From WVZH01 sp034430425 (GTDB taxonomy: Bacteria > Chloroflexota > Anaerolineae > Anaerolineales > E44-bin32): DNA of 64,000 nt. The stretch's first letter is position 1. Each line of letters starts with the position of its first letter. The position numbers and the translations under genes were made by a program. The DNA is taken from positions 1-64,000 of the forward strand of contig DAOUEK010000109.1 of NCBI GenBank assembly GCA_034430425.1, in the 5' to 3' direction. Below are positions 45,592-54,949 of this stretch, piece after piece. The notes below the pieces were generated by a model. The model did no database searches. It saw only the letters and a program-made list of their open reading frames with translations, and was not told the origin of the DNA.

Positions 45592-47400
45592 ATGCTGCGA
45601 TCGATTCGCTCTCGACTGATTGCTTCTTACCTGCTGGTGGTCCTCCTGGCCATGGGAATCGCAGCCGGTCTGGCCTGGGCGGCGCTTGACCGCGCCTTCC
45701 TCGGTATGCTGCGCGAGAATCTCCAGGTCGAAGCCTGTCGTCTGGCGGAGGCCATCGAATTGGTAAAAACCGGAGGCCTGACCACGCTTAACAACCCCCA
45801 GCAGCAGACGATTCCTGGAGCATACTCCCCCAGCGCCAACGTTTTACCCGGCTATCACGAATGCATCATCGATAACGAGGGAACAGTCATATCCCTCGGG
45901 CAATCTGCCGGCGAAACAGACACGGCACAAATGCAAATCGACGAGGGTTGCCAGAGCCCGGCAATACTCAGCCGCACCGAGATACAGAGCGTATTGAGTG
46001 GCGAGCCGGCGACAGCAGTCCGCACCTACGACTGGGCGCCGGACCAGCGCGTGCTCTACGCCGCCTGCCCCGTACGCCTGGAGAACGGAACGATCGGCGG
46101 TGTATACTACATCGCCAGCCCGGTACCCCGATTAACACTGAGCCTATTCCCGACGTATTTCGGCGCACAAGCATTAGGCAGTATTCTCATCGCCGTCATC
46201 CTGACCGGGATTGCAGGCATGTTACTGGCACGCACGCTTATCCAACCGCTGCAACGTCTCACCCAGGCTGCATCCAACATCACGCGAGGCGAGGTCGCTG
46301 CGCCCATTCCACCCGCTTCAACCACAGAATTGAATCGCCTGGGTGAGGCATTCAACACCATGAACGCCAAGCTTTCCCATGCGCTTGATGCCCTGGCAAC
46401 ACAAGCCCGCCAACGCGAAGTGATCCTGGACGGAATCGCAGACGCGGTCGTTGCCGCTGACGCATCCGGCGAGATCGTACTGGCCAATCCGGCCGCATCC
46501 GTGCTGCAGGAGTCTGCACCAAAGCCTCTGCAGCAAGTCATCCAGAAGACACTGGAATCCGGAGAGGTACAAGCCAGAGAAATTACTCTGCGCGACCAGG
46601 TCTTCGAAATACTCACCGCCCCACTTCACGCTGAAGACGGTCGTATCTCCGGTGCCGTCGCTGTCGGGCACAACATCACCACCTATCGACAACTGGTTCG
46701 TCTGCGCACTAACTTCGTCTCCGACGTGTCCCACGAACTGCGCACCCCCCTGACCGTCATTAAGGGACTCATCGAAACGCTGCAGGACAACGCCGCTGAT
46801 GATCCGGCGGTTCACGATCGTTTTTTGAATACCATCGCTTCGGAAACTGAACGCCTGATTCGCCTTACCAACGATCTCCTCTTACTGACTCGAGCGGATA
46901 CCGGACGACTCGTTCTGGATCTGTCGCCCACAGATCTGGTCGCTGCGGCCCGACGCGCGGCAGGTCAATTGGAAGAACGAGTCCGGGAGAAACGTATCGA
47001 AATCAGCATTGAACCATCGGAACCACCCACGCAAGCCTTCGCCGATCCCGACCGCATTCACCAGGTTCTGGTCAATCTGCTAGATAACGCCATCAAGTTT
47101 ACGCCCACAGCAGGAGATATCCGCATCACCTTCGGTGGAGATGACATCCAATTATCCTGCACGATCCAGGACAGCGGACCCGGTATTCCCGGCAAAGAGA
47201 CGCCCATGCTCTTTGAACGTTTTTACCGCGGCGACCGTGCCCGCGCCCGAAGGGAAGATGAAAGTGGAACGGGATTGGGATTGGCGATCGCAAAAACGAT
47301 CGTGGAGGCCCATGGCGGTCGCATTTGGGTCGAGAGTCAACCCGGATCGGGCGCGGCCTTCACCTTTACCCTGCATCGCAGTATAAATTCTACTTCGTGA
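45592..47400 (+). CDS. Sensor histidine kinase, PhoR/WalK type
   Basis: A 602-residue membrane sensor. TM1 (about 12-32), an extracytoplasmic domain to about 185, TM2 (about 190-215), HAMP domain (LIQPLQRLTQAA), PAS domain (ILDGIADAVVAADASGEI), HisKA with SDVSHELRTP (phospho-acceptor His381), and HATPase with NLLDNAIKF, DSGPGIP and GTGLGLAIAK. It should phosphorylate the OmpR-type regulator encoded just upstream. The domain order matches PhoR and WalK; phosphate sensing cannot be shown because no phosphate transporter genes are in the window. No ribosome binding site is evident. Confidence 0.92.
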   Translation: MLRSIRSRLIASYLLVVLLAMGIAAGLAWAALDRAFLGMLRENLQVEACRLAEAIELVKTGGLTTLNNPQQQTIPGAYSPSANVLPGYHECIIDNEGTVISLGQSAGETDTAQMQIDEGCQSPAILSRTEIQSVLSGEPATAVRTYDWAPDQRVLYAACPVRLENGTIGGVYYIASPVPRLTLSLFPTYFGAQALGSILIAVILTGIAGMLLARTLIQPLQRLTQAASNITRGEVAAPIPPASTTELNRLGEAFNTMNAKLSHALDALATQARQREVILDGIADAVVAADASGEIVLANPAASVLQESAPKPLQQVIQKTLESGEVQAREITLRDQVFEILTAPLHAEDGRISGAVAVGHNITTYRQLVRLRTNFVSDVSHELRTPLTVIKGLIETLQDNAADDPAVHDRFLNTIASETERLIRLTNDLLLLTRADTGRLVLDLSPTDLVAAARRAAGQLEERVREKRIEISIEPSEPPTQAFADPDRIHQVLVNLLDNAIKFTPTAGDIRITFGGDDIQLSCTIQDSGPGIPGKETPMLFERFYRGDRARARREDESGTGLGLAIAKTIVEAHGGRIWVESQPGSGAAFTFTLHRSINSTS

Positions 47401-47537
47401 CCGTCTCCCTTGTTATTGTTCCCAATCTGCCTTGATTCTGTCTGCGAACTGCCTTATTACATCGTTAGCATAGTGGTATTCGAATTGGCCCGAAAAAACC
47501 GATTTGAAAGCCTTACTTCGTGAAAGGAGTTCCGACG

Positions 47538-48302
47538 ATGAAACCAGGTTCCATTCTGCTCGCAGGTTGTGCTGTATTGGGCGTGCTTTTCCTTCCCAAC
47601 AACATGGTGCAAAGCAGCAATTCTGATACTCCCCGCACGATTACCGTCAGCGGGGAAGCGGAGGTTCGGGTCGTACCTGATGAAGTTGAAATTACACTGG
47701 GTGTTGAAACCTGGAACGTAAAATTAGACAGCGCCAAACACGAGAATGACGCTCGTGTCGAAGCCATAATCGACACCGTACAGGATTTCGGAGTCAAAAC
47801 GCAGCATATTAAAACCGATCACCTCAGCCTCGATATGACCTACAATTCCTACAATTATGATGAAATGAGGAAGATCACCGGGTACGTAGTACGTCGCACA
47901 ATCGTCGTCACCCTGCGAGACATCAGTAAATTCGACGAGCTGCTCTCGGAAGTTGTCGAATCCGGAGCGAACACCATTCACGGGATTCAGTTCCGCACCA
48001 CCGAGCTGCGCAAACACCGTGATAAAGCGCGTGAGTTGGCCATCAACGCCGCTCGTGAAAAAGCGGTCGCACTCGCTGGCGAATTGGATCAATCCATCGG
48101 CCTGCCGCAAAACATCCACGAAAACAGTGTGGGTTGGTGGTCCTGGTATTCATCCGGCTGGTGGGGCGCGCGCTACGGCGGCACGATGAGCCAAAACGTC
48201 ATCCAGGAATCGACGTCCGTATCCACGCTGAGCGATAGCGGCATGGCCCCTGGGCAAATTTCCGTCACAGCACAAGTAACCGTCGTGTTCGAATTAAATT
48301 AA
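47538..48302 (+). CDS. SIMPL (DUF541) domain periplasmic protein
   Basis: A 254-residue exported protein. From ATG 47538 there is a signal peptide (MKPGSILLAGCAVLGVLFL) that ends near residue 27. The rest is the SIMPL domain: ITVSGEAEVRVVPDEVEI, followed by LGVETW, IKTDHLSLD, NTIHGIQFRT, and a C-terminal ISVTAQVTVVFEL strand. Family members occur in envelope stress contexts in bacteria and their biochemical role is unsettled. AGGAG lies about 11 bases upstream; an in-frame GTG 18 bases before overlaps it. It follows the kinase gene by 137 bases. Confidence 0.88.
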   Translation: MKPGSILLAGCAVLGVLFLPNNMVQSSNSDTPRTITVSGEAEVRVVPDEVEITLGVETWNVKLDSAKHENDARVEAIIDTVQDFGVKTQHIKTDHLSLDMTYNSYNYDEMRKITGYVVRRTIVVTLRDISKFDELLSEVVESGANTIHGIQFRTTELRKHRDKARELAINAAREKAVALAGELDQSIGLPQNIHENSVGWWSWYSSGWWGARYGGTMSQNVIQESTSVSTLSDSGMAPGQISVTAQVTVVFELN

Positions 48303-48358
48303 TCCTTCGGCCTGGAGGGAGACCGTCTCCAACCTGCGCTGGTGAAGTTACAGCGGTA

Positions 48359-49039
48359 TCACCCCTTTGAAGGGAAATACGGACGCAGCTTCGCAGCCAG
48401 GTTGGAGATCGGCATCGTTTGCAGCCAAAGCCGGCCGGTACCTTTCAACGAAGCCAGGAACAAACCCTCGCCGCCAAAAAGGATGTTCTTAACACCCTTC
48501 ACACGCGTGATGTCGAATTCGATCGTCGGTTCGTAGGCCGCGATGTGGCCGGGGTCCACCAGGTACTGCTCGCCAGGAGTAAGGGTATACTGGCGGACCT
48601 CACCGGGGATCTCTAAAAACACAACACCCGGACCGGTCACTTTTTGCAGGATGAATCCCTCTCCACCGAAGAGCCCGGCTCCCAGGCGTTTGCGGAAGTG
48701 CATCTCCAGCTGGACAGATCCTTGCGCACACATGAATGCGTCCTTCTGGCAGATCAAGGTTTGCCCACTGGCAAGCTGAACATCCAGCACTTTTCCCGGC
48801 GCTTCAGGCGTGAAAGCCACCAGTGCTTCGCCACTTCGGCAGGTATACGTTGTCATGAAGAGCGACTCCCCCGCCAGTGCGCGCCCGAGTCCTTTCATCA
48901 AGCCGCCGCGGGTGTCTGTCTTCATTTCGATGTCACCGCGCATCCAGCCCATTCCACCGGATTCGACGAAGATGGATTCACCCTGTCCTAGATAGACATC
49001 TACACTCTGCATGACTTCTCCGATCACTTCGTAGCGCAT
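48359..49039 (-). CDS. AIM24/TIGR00266 family protein
   Basis: A 226-residue soluble protein of the TIGR00266/AIM24 family. Characteristic pieces: VYLGQGESIFVESGGMGWMRGDI, GLGRALAGESLFMTTYTC, a series of beta-strands rich in Gly (GPGVVFLEIPGE, LTPGEQYLVDPGHIAAYE), and C-terminal GGEGLFLASLKGTGRLWLQT. In yeast AIM24 acts in mitochondria; bacterial members are of unknown role but adopt a double beta-helix trimer. It converges with the SIMPL gene. AGGAGGTG is just before ATG 49039. Confidence 0.9.
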   Translation of the reverse strand: MRYEVIGEVMQSVDVYLGQGESIFVESGGMGWMRGDIEMKTDTRGGLMKGLGRALAGESLFMTTYTCRSGEALVAFTPEAPGKVLDVQLASGQTLICQKDAFMCAQGSVQLEMHFRKRLGAGLFGGEGFILQKVTGPGVVFLEIPGEVRQYTLTPGEQYLVDPGHIAAYEPTIEFDITRVKGVKNILFGGEGLFLASLKGTGRLWLQTMPISNLAAKLRPYFPSKG

Positions 49040-49667
49040 AGTTCACCTCCTGTGATATTTACGTATAAATCGAATCCACATTATTCATCAAAGCAGAAAT
49101 CCAACGCCCGACAGCTTGCAAAGGACACAAAACCATTTGAATGTACGGTCTGCATCACTTGTGGTATACGCTCGAATTCTACGACATTCTCTACTGTGAA
49201 GATGACGATACCCTGATTTTGGGCATACAACAAAACCGGATAGCATAATTCATACCGCCCAATTCAAAGAGCGCCAACGGATCGCCCATGAAAGCGGCAG
49301 CATTGGGTACCCCATGCCCAAAGCTGCCAGGGATCGAAAGAAGCGGGTGATGTGCTTCCTGATTCAATCCCATCGGGGGGAGTGTTCGTTGAAACGCTGA
49401 CCGGTGTCTCCTGAAACTGAGAACATCCGCATAATACAATAAACAGAATACCCACCATCCAGAATGTAAGTGAATATCGATATCGATTCTTGGCTGCAAT
49501 CACGGTCCTTTGAACCACAATACGGAGAGATCATGCAAGCCGAGGAGAAGATCAATTTTGATTGGTATAATCTTATACCTTGGGCAAGACCATAGCCCAA
49601 GATCTTCTGATGGAAACCATAATCGGGAACCCGATGATTGATTTCGACCGAGGAGGCATATCTCATC
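49040..49667. other. Gap with only a doubtful lipoprotein fragment
   Basis: About 630 bases hold no convincing complete gene. The minus strand carries a lipoprotein-like start (listed separately). The plus strand should contain the promoter of the MFS transporter gene, but none was chosen. AT-rich stretches surround positions 49080 and 49560. Confidence 0.45.
49264..49518 (-). pseudogene. Possible lipoprotein remnant
   Basis: An 84-codon reading frame, starting at GTG 49518, with a hydrophobic signal core and lipobox VLCGC at about residue 32, then a Thr/Ser/Pro linker and FDPWQLWAWG. After this the frame turns into Cys/Arg-rich sequence and stops. It looks like the truncated head of a surface protein after a frameshift. 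No matching downstream frame was confirmed, so it may instead be a short real lipoprotein or a chance frame. Confidence 0.3.
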
Positions 49668-50903
49668 ATGCGGCAATATCGCCGTTTGACCTCTATTTAT
49701 AACGAATACCCCAGAAATTTCTGGACGCTCGTTGGTGCCTCCTTCATCGATCATATCGGCGGAGCGCTGCTGTTCCCCTTTTTCACCCTCTACCTCACCA
49801 GAAAATTCGACCTCGAGATGACAACCGTTGGTGTGATCTTCATGTTGTTTACGCTTTCCGGCATGGTCGGCAGCACCATTGGTGGTGCGCTCTCCGACCG
49901 GTTGGGCCGCAAATCATTATTACTCTTCAGCCTGATCTTCAGCGCAGGTTCCACACTGTGGATGGGAACCATCGAGAATATCGAATTGTTTTTCCCGGGC
50001 GCAGTCATCATTGGGCTGCTCTCCGATGTCGGCGGACCTGCGCGTCAGGCCATGGTGGCCGATCTGCTCCCGGAAGAACAGCGGGCGGATGGATATGGAA
50101 TTCTGCGCGTGGTGATGAATCTGGCGGTTACGATCGGACCTGCCATCGGCGGATTGCTGGCCGCGCAATCCTACATGCTGCTGTTCATCTCCGATGCCGT
50201 AACCAGCTTGATCACCGCTGCAATCATTTTTCTGGTTCTTCCCGAGACGCGTCCGGCTGATGAAGCAGATGAAACAAAAGAGAGTATGATCGTGACTTTT
50301 GCCGGTTACGGAAGAGTACTGCGCGATCGTTTCTTCATGACCTTTATCGGCGCATCGATCTTGATGGTAATCGTCTATTCCCAAATGAACACTACGCTCG
50401 GACCCTACCTACGCGACACGCACGGCATACCCGAACAGGGTTTTGGCTACCTCCTCAGTTTGAACGCTGCGATGGTTGTGCTTTTCCAATTCGCAATAAC
50501 TCGCCGCATCGCAAAGTACCCTCCTATGGTCGTTTTGGCCGTGGGCAGCCTGCTTTATACCATTGGCTTCGCCATGTATGGTTGGGTTTCAGAATATATT
50601 TTCTTCATGCTCGCCATGGTGATCATCACCATCGGCGAAATGCTGCAAGTGCCGGTATCACAAGCGCTTGCTGCGCGCCTCGCCCCGGAAGACATGCGCG
50701 GCCGCTACATGGCCGTGTTCGGCTTGAGTTGGGCTATCCCCTTCGCTTTCGGACCTCTCCTGGCAGGGATAATCATGGATCATGGCAATCCGCGTTGGGT
50801 CTGGTTCAGCGCCGGAATCGTTGGGTTGATTGCCACCTTCATCTTCGTCTTGCTGCGCCGGGGAGAAGAAGCGCTGCCTGAAACCGAACCTACACCAGCC
50901 TGA
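49668..50903 (+). CDS. MFS transporter (drug/multidrug efflux type)
   Basis: A 411-residue protein with about twelve hydrophobic helices. The MFS motif A-like loop GALSDRLGRKSLLL lies between helices 2 and 3, and the second half shows RYMAVFGLSWAIPFAFGPLLAG. Family members exchange protons for drugs or small metabolites. ATG 49668 has GAGGAGG about 11 bases upstream, while the 10-residue longer reading begins at a TTG. The C-terminal tail is short and polar. Substrate unknown. It is a single gene 210 bases before the cytochrome operon. Confidence 0.9.
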   Translation: MRQYRRLTSIYNEYPRNFWTLVGASFIDHIGGALLFPFFTLYLTRKFDLEMTTVGVIFMLFTLSGMVGSTIGGALSDRLGRKSLLLFSLIFSAGSTLWMGTIENIELFFPGAVIIGLLSDVGGPARQAMVADLLPEEQRADGYGILRVVMNLAVTIGPAIGGLLAAQSYMLLFISDAVTSLITAAIIFLVLPETRPADEADETKESMIVTFAGYGRVLRDRFFMTFIGASILMVIVYSQMNTTLGPYLRDTHGIPEQGFGYLLSLNAAMVVLFQFAITRRIAKYPPMVVLAVGSLLYTIGFAMYGWVSEYIFFMLAMVIITIGEMLQVPVSQALAARLAPEDMRGRYMAVFGLSWAIPFAFGPLLAGIIMDHGNPRWVWFSAGIVGLIATFIFVLLRRGEEALPETEPTPA

Positions 50904-51114
50904 CCGATCAACACTCTCGACTCCGAATACCTCAGACCGTTTCGATTTTAACCACATCAAGTGAGAATGATGATTTTCCCCGGACAACAGGAGACAATGC
51001 ACTATCATTCATCGAACTGCTCACCTATTCTGGGGCTGCATGAAGGCGAAAAACCGATCCTTGAAGTAAGATAAGGTTGTCTGCGTGTGTTTTACCCGTA
51101 TCCAAGGAGGGGTA

Positions 51115-52107
51115 ATGGCACAGAAACGACACCGCATTATTGTCGGTATCATTCTTCTCGTAGGGATTATCGCCATCGCCGTGATCCTGGCCCCGAAAAG
51201 AGCAGCCGCCTCACCGTTACCCCAAACCGCCGAAATCTCAACCCCGTCGAACGTCGAAGGGGCCTTCCTGCACGAAACCGTGCCGCCTGCGCCCGTAGAG
51301 GACACTTGCCAACACTGCCATCTATCCGGATCGATCGAAGATATGTGGACTCCTGCGTGGCGTTGGTTGGTGTTCTCCGTAATGGGTGCTGCCTTCGTTT
51401 ACGGATCCTACCGCATGGGCAGCGCCTGGCGCACACGCAAACCCTGGAAATCCCTTTCGGCCAGATCTGTCGAATGGATCGATGAACGCTTCCAGATCGT
51501 CGAACCAATTCGCAAGATGCTTAAGAAACCCGTTCCCATTTTCGCCACGCGCTGGATGTATTGCCTGGGCGGGATAACCTTTATGCTGCTCGTCATTCAA
51601 GGGATCACCGGCGTGCTGCTCGCCTTCTACTACAAACCCTCCCCGGAGGAAGCCTACGCCAGTATCCAATTCATCGAAAACGAGGTTCGCTTTGGTGCTG
51701 CGATCCGCGCCATCCATCATTGGTCCGCCAACGGGACCATCATCATGGTCGTCGCACACCTGCTGCGCGTGTTTATCACCGGCGCCTTCAAAGCGCCGCG
51801 CGAATTGAATTGGGTCAGCGGGGTTATCCTGTTCGTACTCACACTTGGGTTTGGCTTCACCGGATATCTACTGCCCTGGGACCAGCGAGCCTACTGGGCG
51901 ACGACCGTAGGTACGGGTATCGCCGGAGGGGTACCGCAAATTGGCGAACTCGCCCTGGTCTTCCTGCGCGGGGGTTGGGACGTAACATCGGTCACATTGA
52001 GCCGTTTCTATGCCCTTCACATCCTCGTTTTGCCCGCCATCATCATCATCTTTTTGGCCGGCCATTTCTGGATGATCCGTCGACAGGGCATCGCCCGACC
52101 GCTCTAG
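51115..52107 (+). CDS. Cytochrome b6-like protein with N-terminal mono-haem c motif
   Basis: A 330-residue membrane subunit of a quinol-oxidising cytochrome b complex. Residues 1-30 form a signal/anchor, then an outer segment carries TCQHCH (Cys65, Cys68, His69), a CxxCH haem c site. A second helix (82-97) leads to a PetB-like core. Cys150 in YCLGGIT lies where PetB Cys35 binds haem ci, and His201, His215, His302 and His317 match the four b-haem ligands; the intervals C-H (51), H-H (14) and last pair (15) equal those in PetB. AAGGAGGGG precedes ATG 51115. It begins a four-gene operon with subunit IV, Rieske protein and an Fe-S oxidoreductase; no separate cytochrome f/c1 gene is present. Confidence 0.93.
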   Translation: MAQKRHRIIVGIILLVGIIAIAVILAPKRAAASPLPQTAEISTPSNVEGAFLHETVPPAPVEDTCQHCHLSGSIEDMWTPAWRWLVFSVMGAAFVYGSYRMGSAWRTRKPWKSLSARSVEWIDERFQIVEPIRKMLKKPVPIFATRWMYCLGGITFMLLVIQGITGVLLAFYYKPSPEEAYASIQFIENEVRFGAAIRAIHHWSANGTIIMVVAHLLRVFITGAFKAPRELNWVSGVILFVLTLGFGFTGYLLPWDQRAYWATTVGTGIAGGVPQIGELALVFLRGGWDVTSVTLSRFYALHILVLPAIIIIFLAGHFWMIRRQGIARPL

Positions 52108-52140
52108 TGAAGGTTTTCGTTGCATGGAATGGGAGCGCCT

Positions 52141-52542
52141 ATGACAGAAAGCAAAGTCCCCGAGGAAGAAAAGACGATCCCGTTTTTCCCGGATCATCTG
52201 CTCACCGAAGCCCGGGTTGCGGTCGTTATCCTGCTGATTATCGTGGGCATTGGGATTGTTGCGCTGCGTTCCCCCGTTGGTCTGGGTGAACCAGCTGACC
52301 CAATGAACACCCCTGCGCACACGAAACCGGAGTGGTATTTCCTGTTTTTATACGAAATCCTGAAGTACGTCCCGAAAGGTGTTGGTTCGATCCTGCCCTT
52401 CCTGGCCGTATTCATCTTGGTCCTCTGGCCTTTCATCGATCGAAAAATGGACAACAAGCGCGCCCGCCGTTTCCGGATCATATTGGCGACAGTATTAATT
52501 GCAGCAGTGATCGGTCTCACGCTGATCAGTGAACTTGGTTAA
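52141..52542 (+). CDS. Cytochrome b6f subunit IV-like protein
   Basis: A 133-residue membrane protein, the C-terminal half of a split cytochrome b. It has PEWYF (residues 63-67), the conserved quinol-site PEWY loop, and about three hydrophobic helices (24-43, 85-105, 112-130). This matches PetD/QcrC-like subunit IV and completes the quinol site with the upstream b6-like protein. The start ATG 52141 has GGGAG upstream. It is 33 bases from the b6-like gene and 52 bases from the Rieske gene. Confidence 0.93.
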   Translation: MTESKVPEEEKTIPFFPDHLLTEARVAVVILLIIVGIGIVALRSPVGLGEPADPMNTPAHTKPEWYFLFLYEILKYVPKGVGSILPFLAVFILVLWPFIDRKMDNKRARRFRIILATVLIAAVIGLTLISELG

Positions 52543-52594
52543 GCGCTTGCAAGCCGCCAATGATGCGGAATGCAGGATTTCTGCGGAGAAAAAA

Positions 52595-53044
52595 ATGTCT
52601 GCGAAAAAGCCATCGTTAAGCCGGCGAAGTTTCCTTAAATTGATTAATCGTGTTTTCGTCGCCACAGGCTTTACTGCACTTATGGCACCCATCGCAGCCT
52701 ATTTCTGGCCGTCAGAATTGGAAGAAGTTCCCTCCGAACCAAAAGCCGTTGGAGGGGTTGACTCGATTCCGCCAGGAGCAGCAGTAACTGTCCAATTCGG
52801 CCGCTATCCGGCATTGGTGATCCACGTCCCCGGTCAGGGTATCGTAGCGTATTCGGCGGTGTGCACGCATTTTGCCTGCCTGGTTAAATGGAATCCCGAA
52901 AGTGGAATGATCGAATGTCCCTGCCACGAGGGATACTTCGATCCCAGCGATGGTTCTGTGATCTCCGGTCCGCCACCGGAGGCGCTGCAGGCATTTCAAG
53001 TATTCACGCAGGACGATACCCTTTTCATCGGGGGTGAGGCGTGA
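52595..53044 (+). CDS. Rieske [2Fe-2S] protein
   Basis: A 149-residue Rieske subunit that takes electrons from quinol in the b6-type complex. A twin-arginine SRRSFLK precedes one membrane helix (about 17-37), which probably stays as an anchor. The cluster motifs are CTHFAC (Cys90, His92, Cys95) and CPCHEG (Cys108, Cys110, His111). ATG 52595 (MSAKKP) has GGAG upstream; a longer reading from GTG 52529 overlaps subunit IV and lacks conserved features. Its stop overlaps the start of the next gene as GTGA. Confidence 0.95.
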   Translation: MSAKKPSLSRRSFLKLINRVFVATGFTALMAPIAAYFWPSELEEVPSEPKAVGGVDSIPPGAAVTVQFGRYPALVIHVPGQGIVAYSAVCTHFACLVKWNPESGMIECPCHEGYFDPSDGSVISGPPPEALQAFQVFTQDDTLFIGGEA

Positions 53045-54939
53045 CCACAGCCGCTCCAACCCGGGAACTTCCCGTACCCGAAAAGCGCCGCTGGCAAACC
53101 AGTTTCAAGAATCTCACCCTGCGCACACTCGTCCAAGATCGCATACTCAAGAAAACCTACCCCGGCTTCATGCACCTGCTGATTTTCTGGGGTATGACGA
53201 TTCAAATACTTGGCACAATCGTCAACATCCTGCAGTACCCGCTCTTCACGCCGTTCATCATTAATTGGCCGAGGGAAGGCTACTATCTCGGATTCGAATT
53301 GGTCATGGACATCGGCGGCATCATGATCATCGTCGGCGTGGTTATGGCGGTTCTCCGGCGCAGCGTTCGCCGTCCGTCCTATCTGGTCAACCACTGGGAT
53401 GACTGGTACTCGCTGGGTTTACTGCTGCTCATCTCCCTGCTCGGATTCGCTTCCGAAGCCGTTCGTTTGCAAACCGTTGACCCGGATTGGCAAGCCTGGT
53501 CACCGATGGGAAGTATGCTGGCTGGATGGCTATCTTCTACTGGACTCTCCGGCGATGCAGCGGTCGCGTTTCATCCTTACTTTTTCTGGCTGCATGCAGC
53601 AACCGGCATGCTCTTCCTCGTCAGCCTGCCTTTCACCAAGCTGCGGCACATGATTCTCGGACCGCTCAACATTATCCTTCGCCCGCAACGCTCCAGCGGT
53701 GCGCTCGAGCCGATCGCAAATATCGAGAATGCTGAAAAGCTGGGCACCGGAGAGATCGATGAATTCCAAAGTCGGGCGTTGCTTATGTTCGATGCCTGCG
53801 TGCAGTGCGGTCGCTGTGAAGATGTCTGCCCGGCAACGATCAGCGGCATGCCCTACTCTCCACGGGCCTTGCTTGAAGATTTGCATCTCACACTTAAAAC
53901 AACCCTGACCGCGCCGGGAAACGGAAACCCACCCGCGTTGCTGGGAGAAGCGATTGATAAAGTAACCCCCTGGCTGTGTACAACCTGCGGCGCTTGTCTC
54001 GAGGCCTGCCCGCTGATGATCGACCCCGTCAGCGCGGCGGTCGAACTGCGCCGTTACCTGACCCTGACCACCGGTGAAGTGCCCAACTCCGTGGGGGAAG
54101 CCCTGACTCAGATGGAACGGCGCGGTAATCCCTGGGGATTGCCCAAGGAAAATCATGCCCCCTGGGTGAAAGAACTCGGTGTGCGCGTGCTCCAGCCCGG
54201 CGAGGAAACCGACGTGCTGCTCTTCGTTGGCTGCGCCTACGGCTACGACAACCGCGGCCAGCAGTCTGGCGCCGATCTGGTGCGCTTGCTGCAAAGCGCC
54301 GGAGTTGATTTTAGTGTACTTGGTGCAGCCGAGGCCTGCTGCGGTGAGACCGCCCGCCGTCTCGGTCACGAGTATCTCTTCCAGGTGATGGCGCAGGAGA
54401 ATATCGAGACCTTCGAATCGGTCGGATTCAAACGCATCGTCTCGGCTTGCGCGCACTGTTTCAATACCTTGAAGAATGAATATCCGCAGTTCGGTGGGGA
54501 TTATCACGTGCAGCATCACTCCGAACTTCTGGCCGAACTGCTCGAAGCCGGCAAACTGCAGACTCGTCCGATGACAGACACCCGAACCTTCAGCTACCAC
54601 GACTCCTGCTATGTCGGCCGGATCAATCACTTATACGCCGAACCACGCAAGGCCCTCGATCACATCAGCGGGCTGCGGCAAGCGGAATTCGATCGGCGAA
54701 ACGTCGATGGTTTTTGCTGCGGAGGCGGCGGTGGACACATGTGGATGGAAATCGATCCCAACACGCGTATCAACCACAGACGATTGGCCGAAGCGATGGA
54801 CATCGGAGCGGACGTGATCGTAACAGCATGTCCTTACTGCACGATCATGCTCGACGACGCCATCCGTTCGAAGGGTTTGGGGGAGGAAATAGAAGTAAAA
54901 GATATTTCCGAAGTACTCGCAGCAAACAGCGAGCTCTAG
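53041..54939 (+). CDS. Membrane-bound HdrD/EMO-like Fe-S oxidoreductase (NarI-type haem b domain fused)
   Basis: A 632-residue protein with GTG start overlapping the Rieske stop. Residues 40-210 are a NarI-like membrane domain of about five helices with candidate haem b ligands His45, His178, His185 and His203. Two 4Fe-4S motifs follow (Cys253/256/259/263 and Cys313/316/319/323), then two CCG domains (CCGETARR at 433, CCGGGGG at 559), the DUF224 arrangement of HdrD, DsrK and the electron-transfer-flavoprotein:menaquinone oxidoreductase EMO. EMO takes electrons from ETF and reduces menaquinone; that role is inferred here. Its place in a Rieske/b operon is the unusual point. Confidence 0.9.
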   Translation: MTTAAPTRELPVPEKRRWQTSFKNLTLRTLVQDRILKKTYPGFMHLLIFWGMTIQILGTIVNILQYPLFTPFIINWPREGYYLGFELVMDIGGIMIIVGVVMAVLRRSVRRPSYLVNHWDDWYSLGLLLLISLLGFASEAVRLQTVDPDWQAWSPMGSMLAGWLSSTGLSGDAAVAFHPYFFWLHAATGMLFLVSLPFTKLRHMILGPLNIILRPQRSSGALEPIANIENAEKLGTGEIDEFQSRALLMFDACVQCGRCEDVCPATISGMPYSPRALLEDLHLTLKTTLTAPGNGNPPALLGEAIDKVTPWLCTTCGACLEACPLMIDPVSAAVELRRYLTLTTGEVPNSVGEALTQMERRGNPWGLPKENHAPWVKELGVRVLQPGEETDVLLFVGCAYGYDNRGQQSGADLVRLLQSAGVDFSVLGAAEACCGETARRLGHEYLFQVMAQENIETFESVGFKRIVSACAHCFNTLKNEYPQFGGDYHVQHHSELLAELLEAGKLQTRPMTDTRTFSYHDSCYVGRINHLYAEPRKALDHISGLRQAEFDRRNVDGFCCGGGGGHMWMEIDPNTRINHRRLAEAMDIGADVIVTACPYCTIMLDDAIRSKGLGEEIEVKDISEVLAANSEL

Positions 54940-54949
54940 TCAGAGAATT

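Noticed and set aside
53530..54630. 366-codon minus-strand frame
   Set aside because: Antisense to the Fe-S oxidoreductase; no ribosome binding site or known fold.
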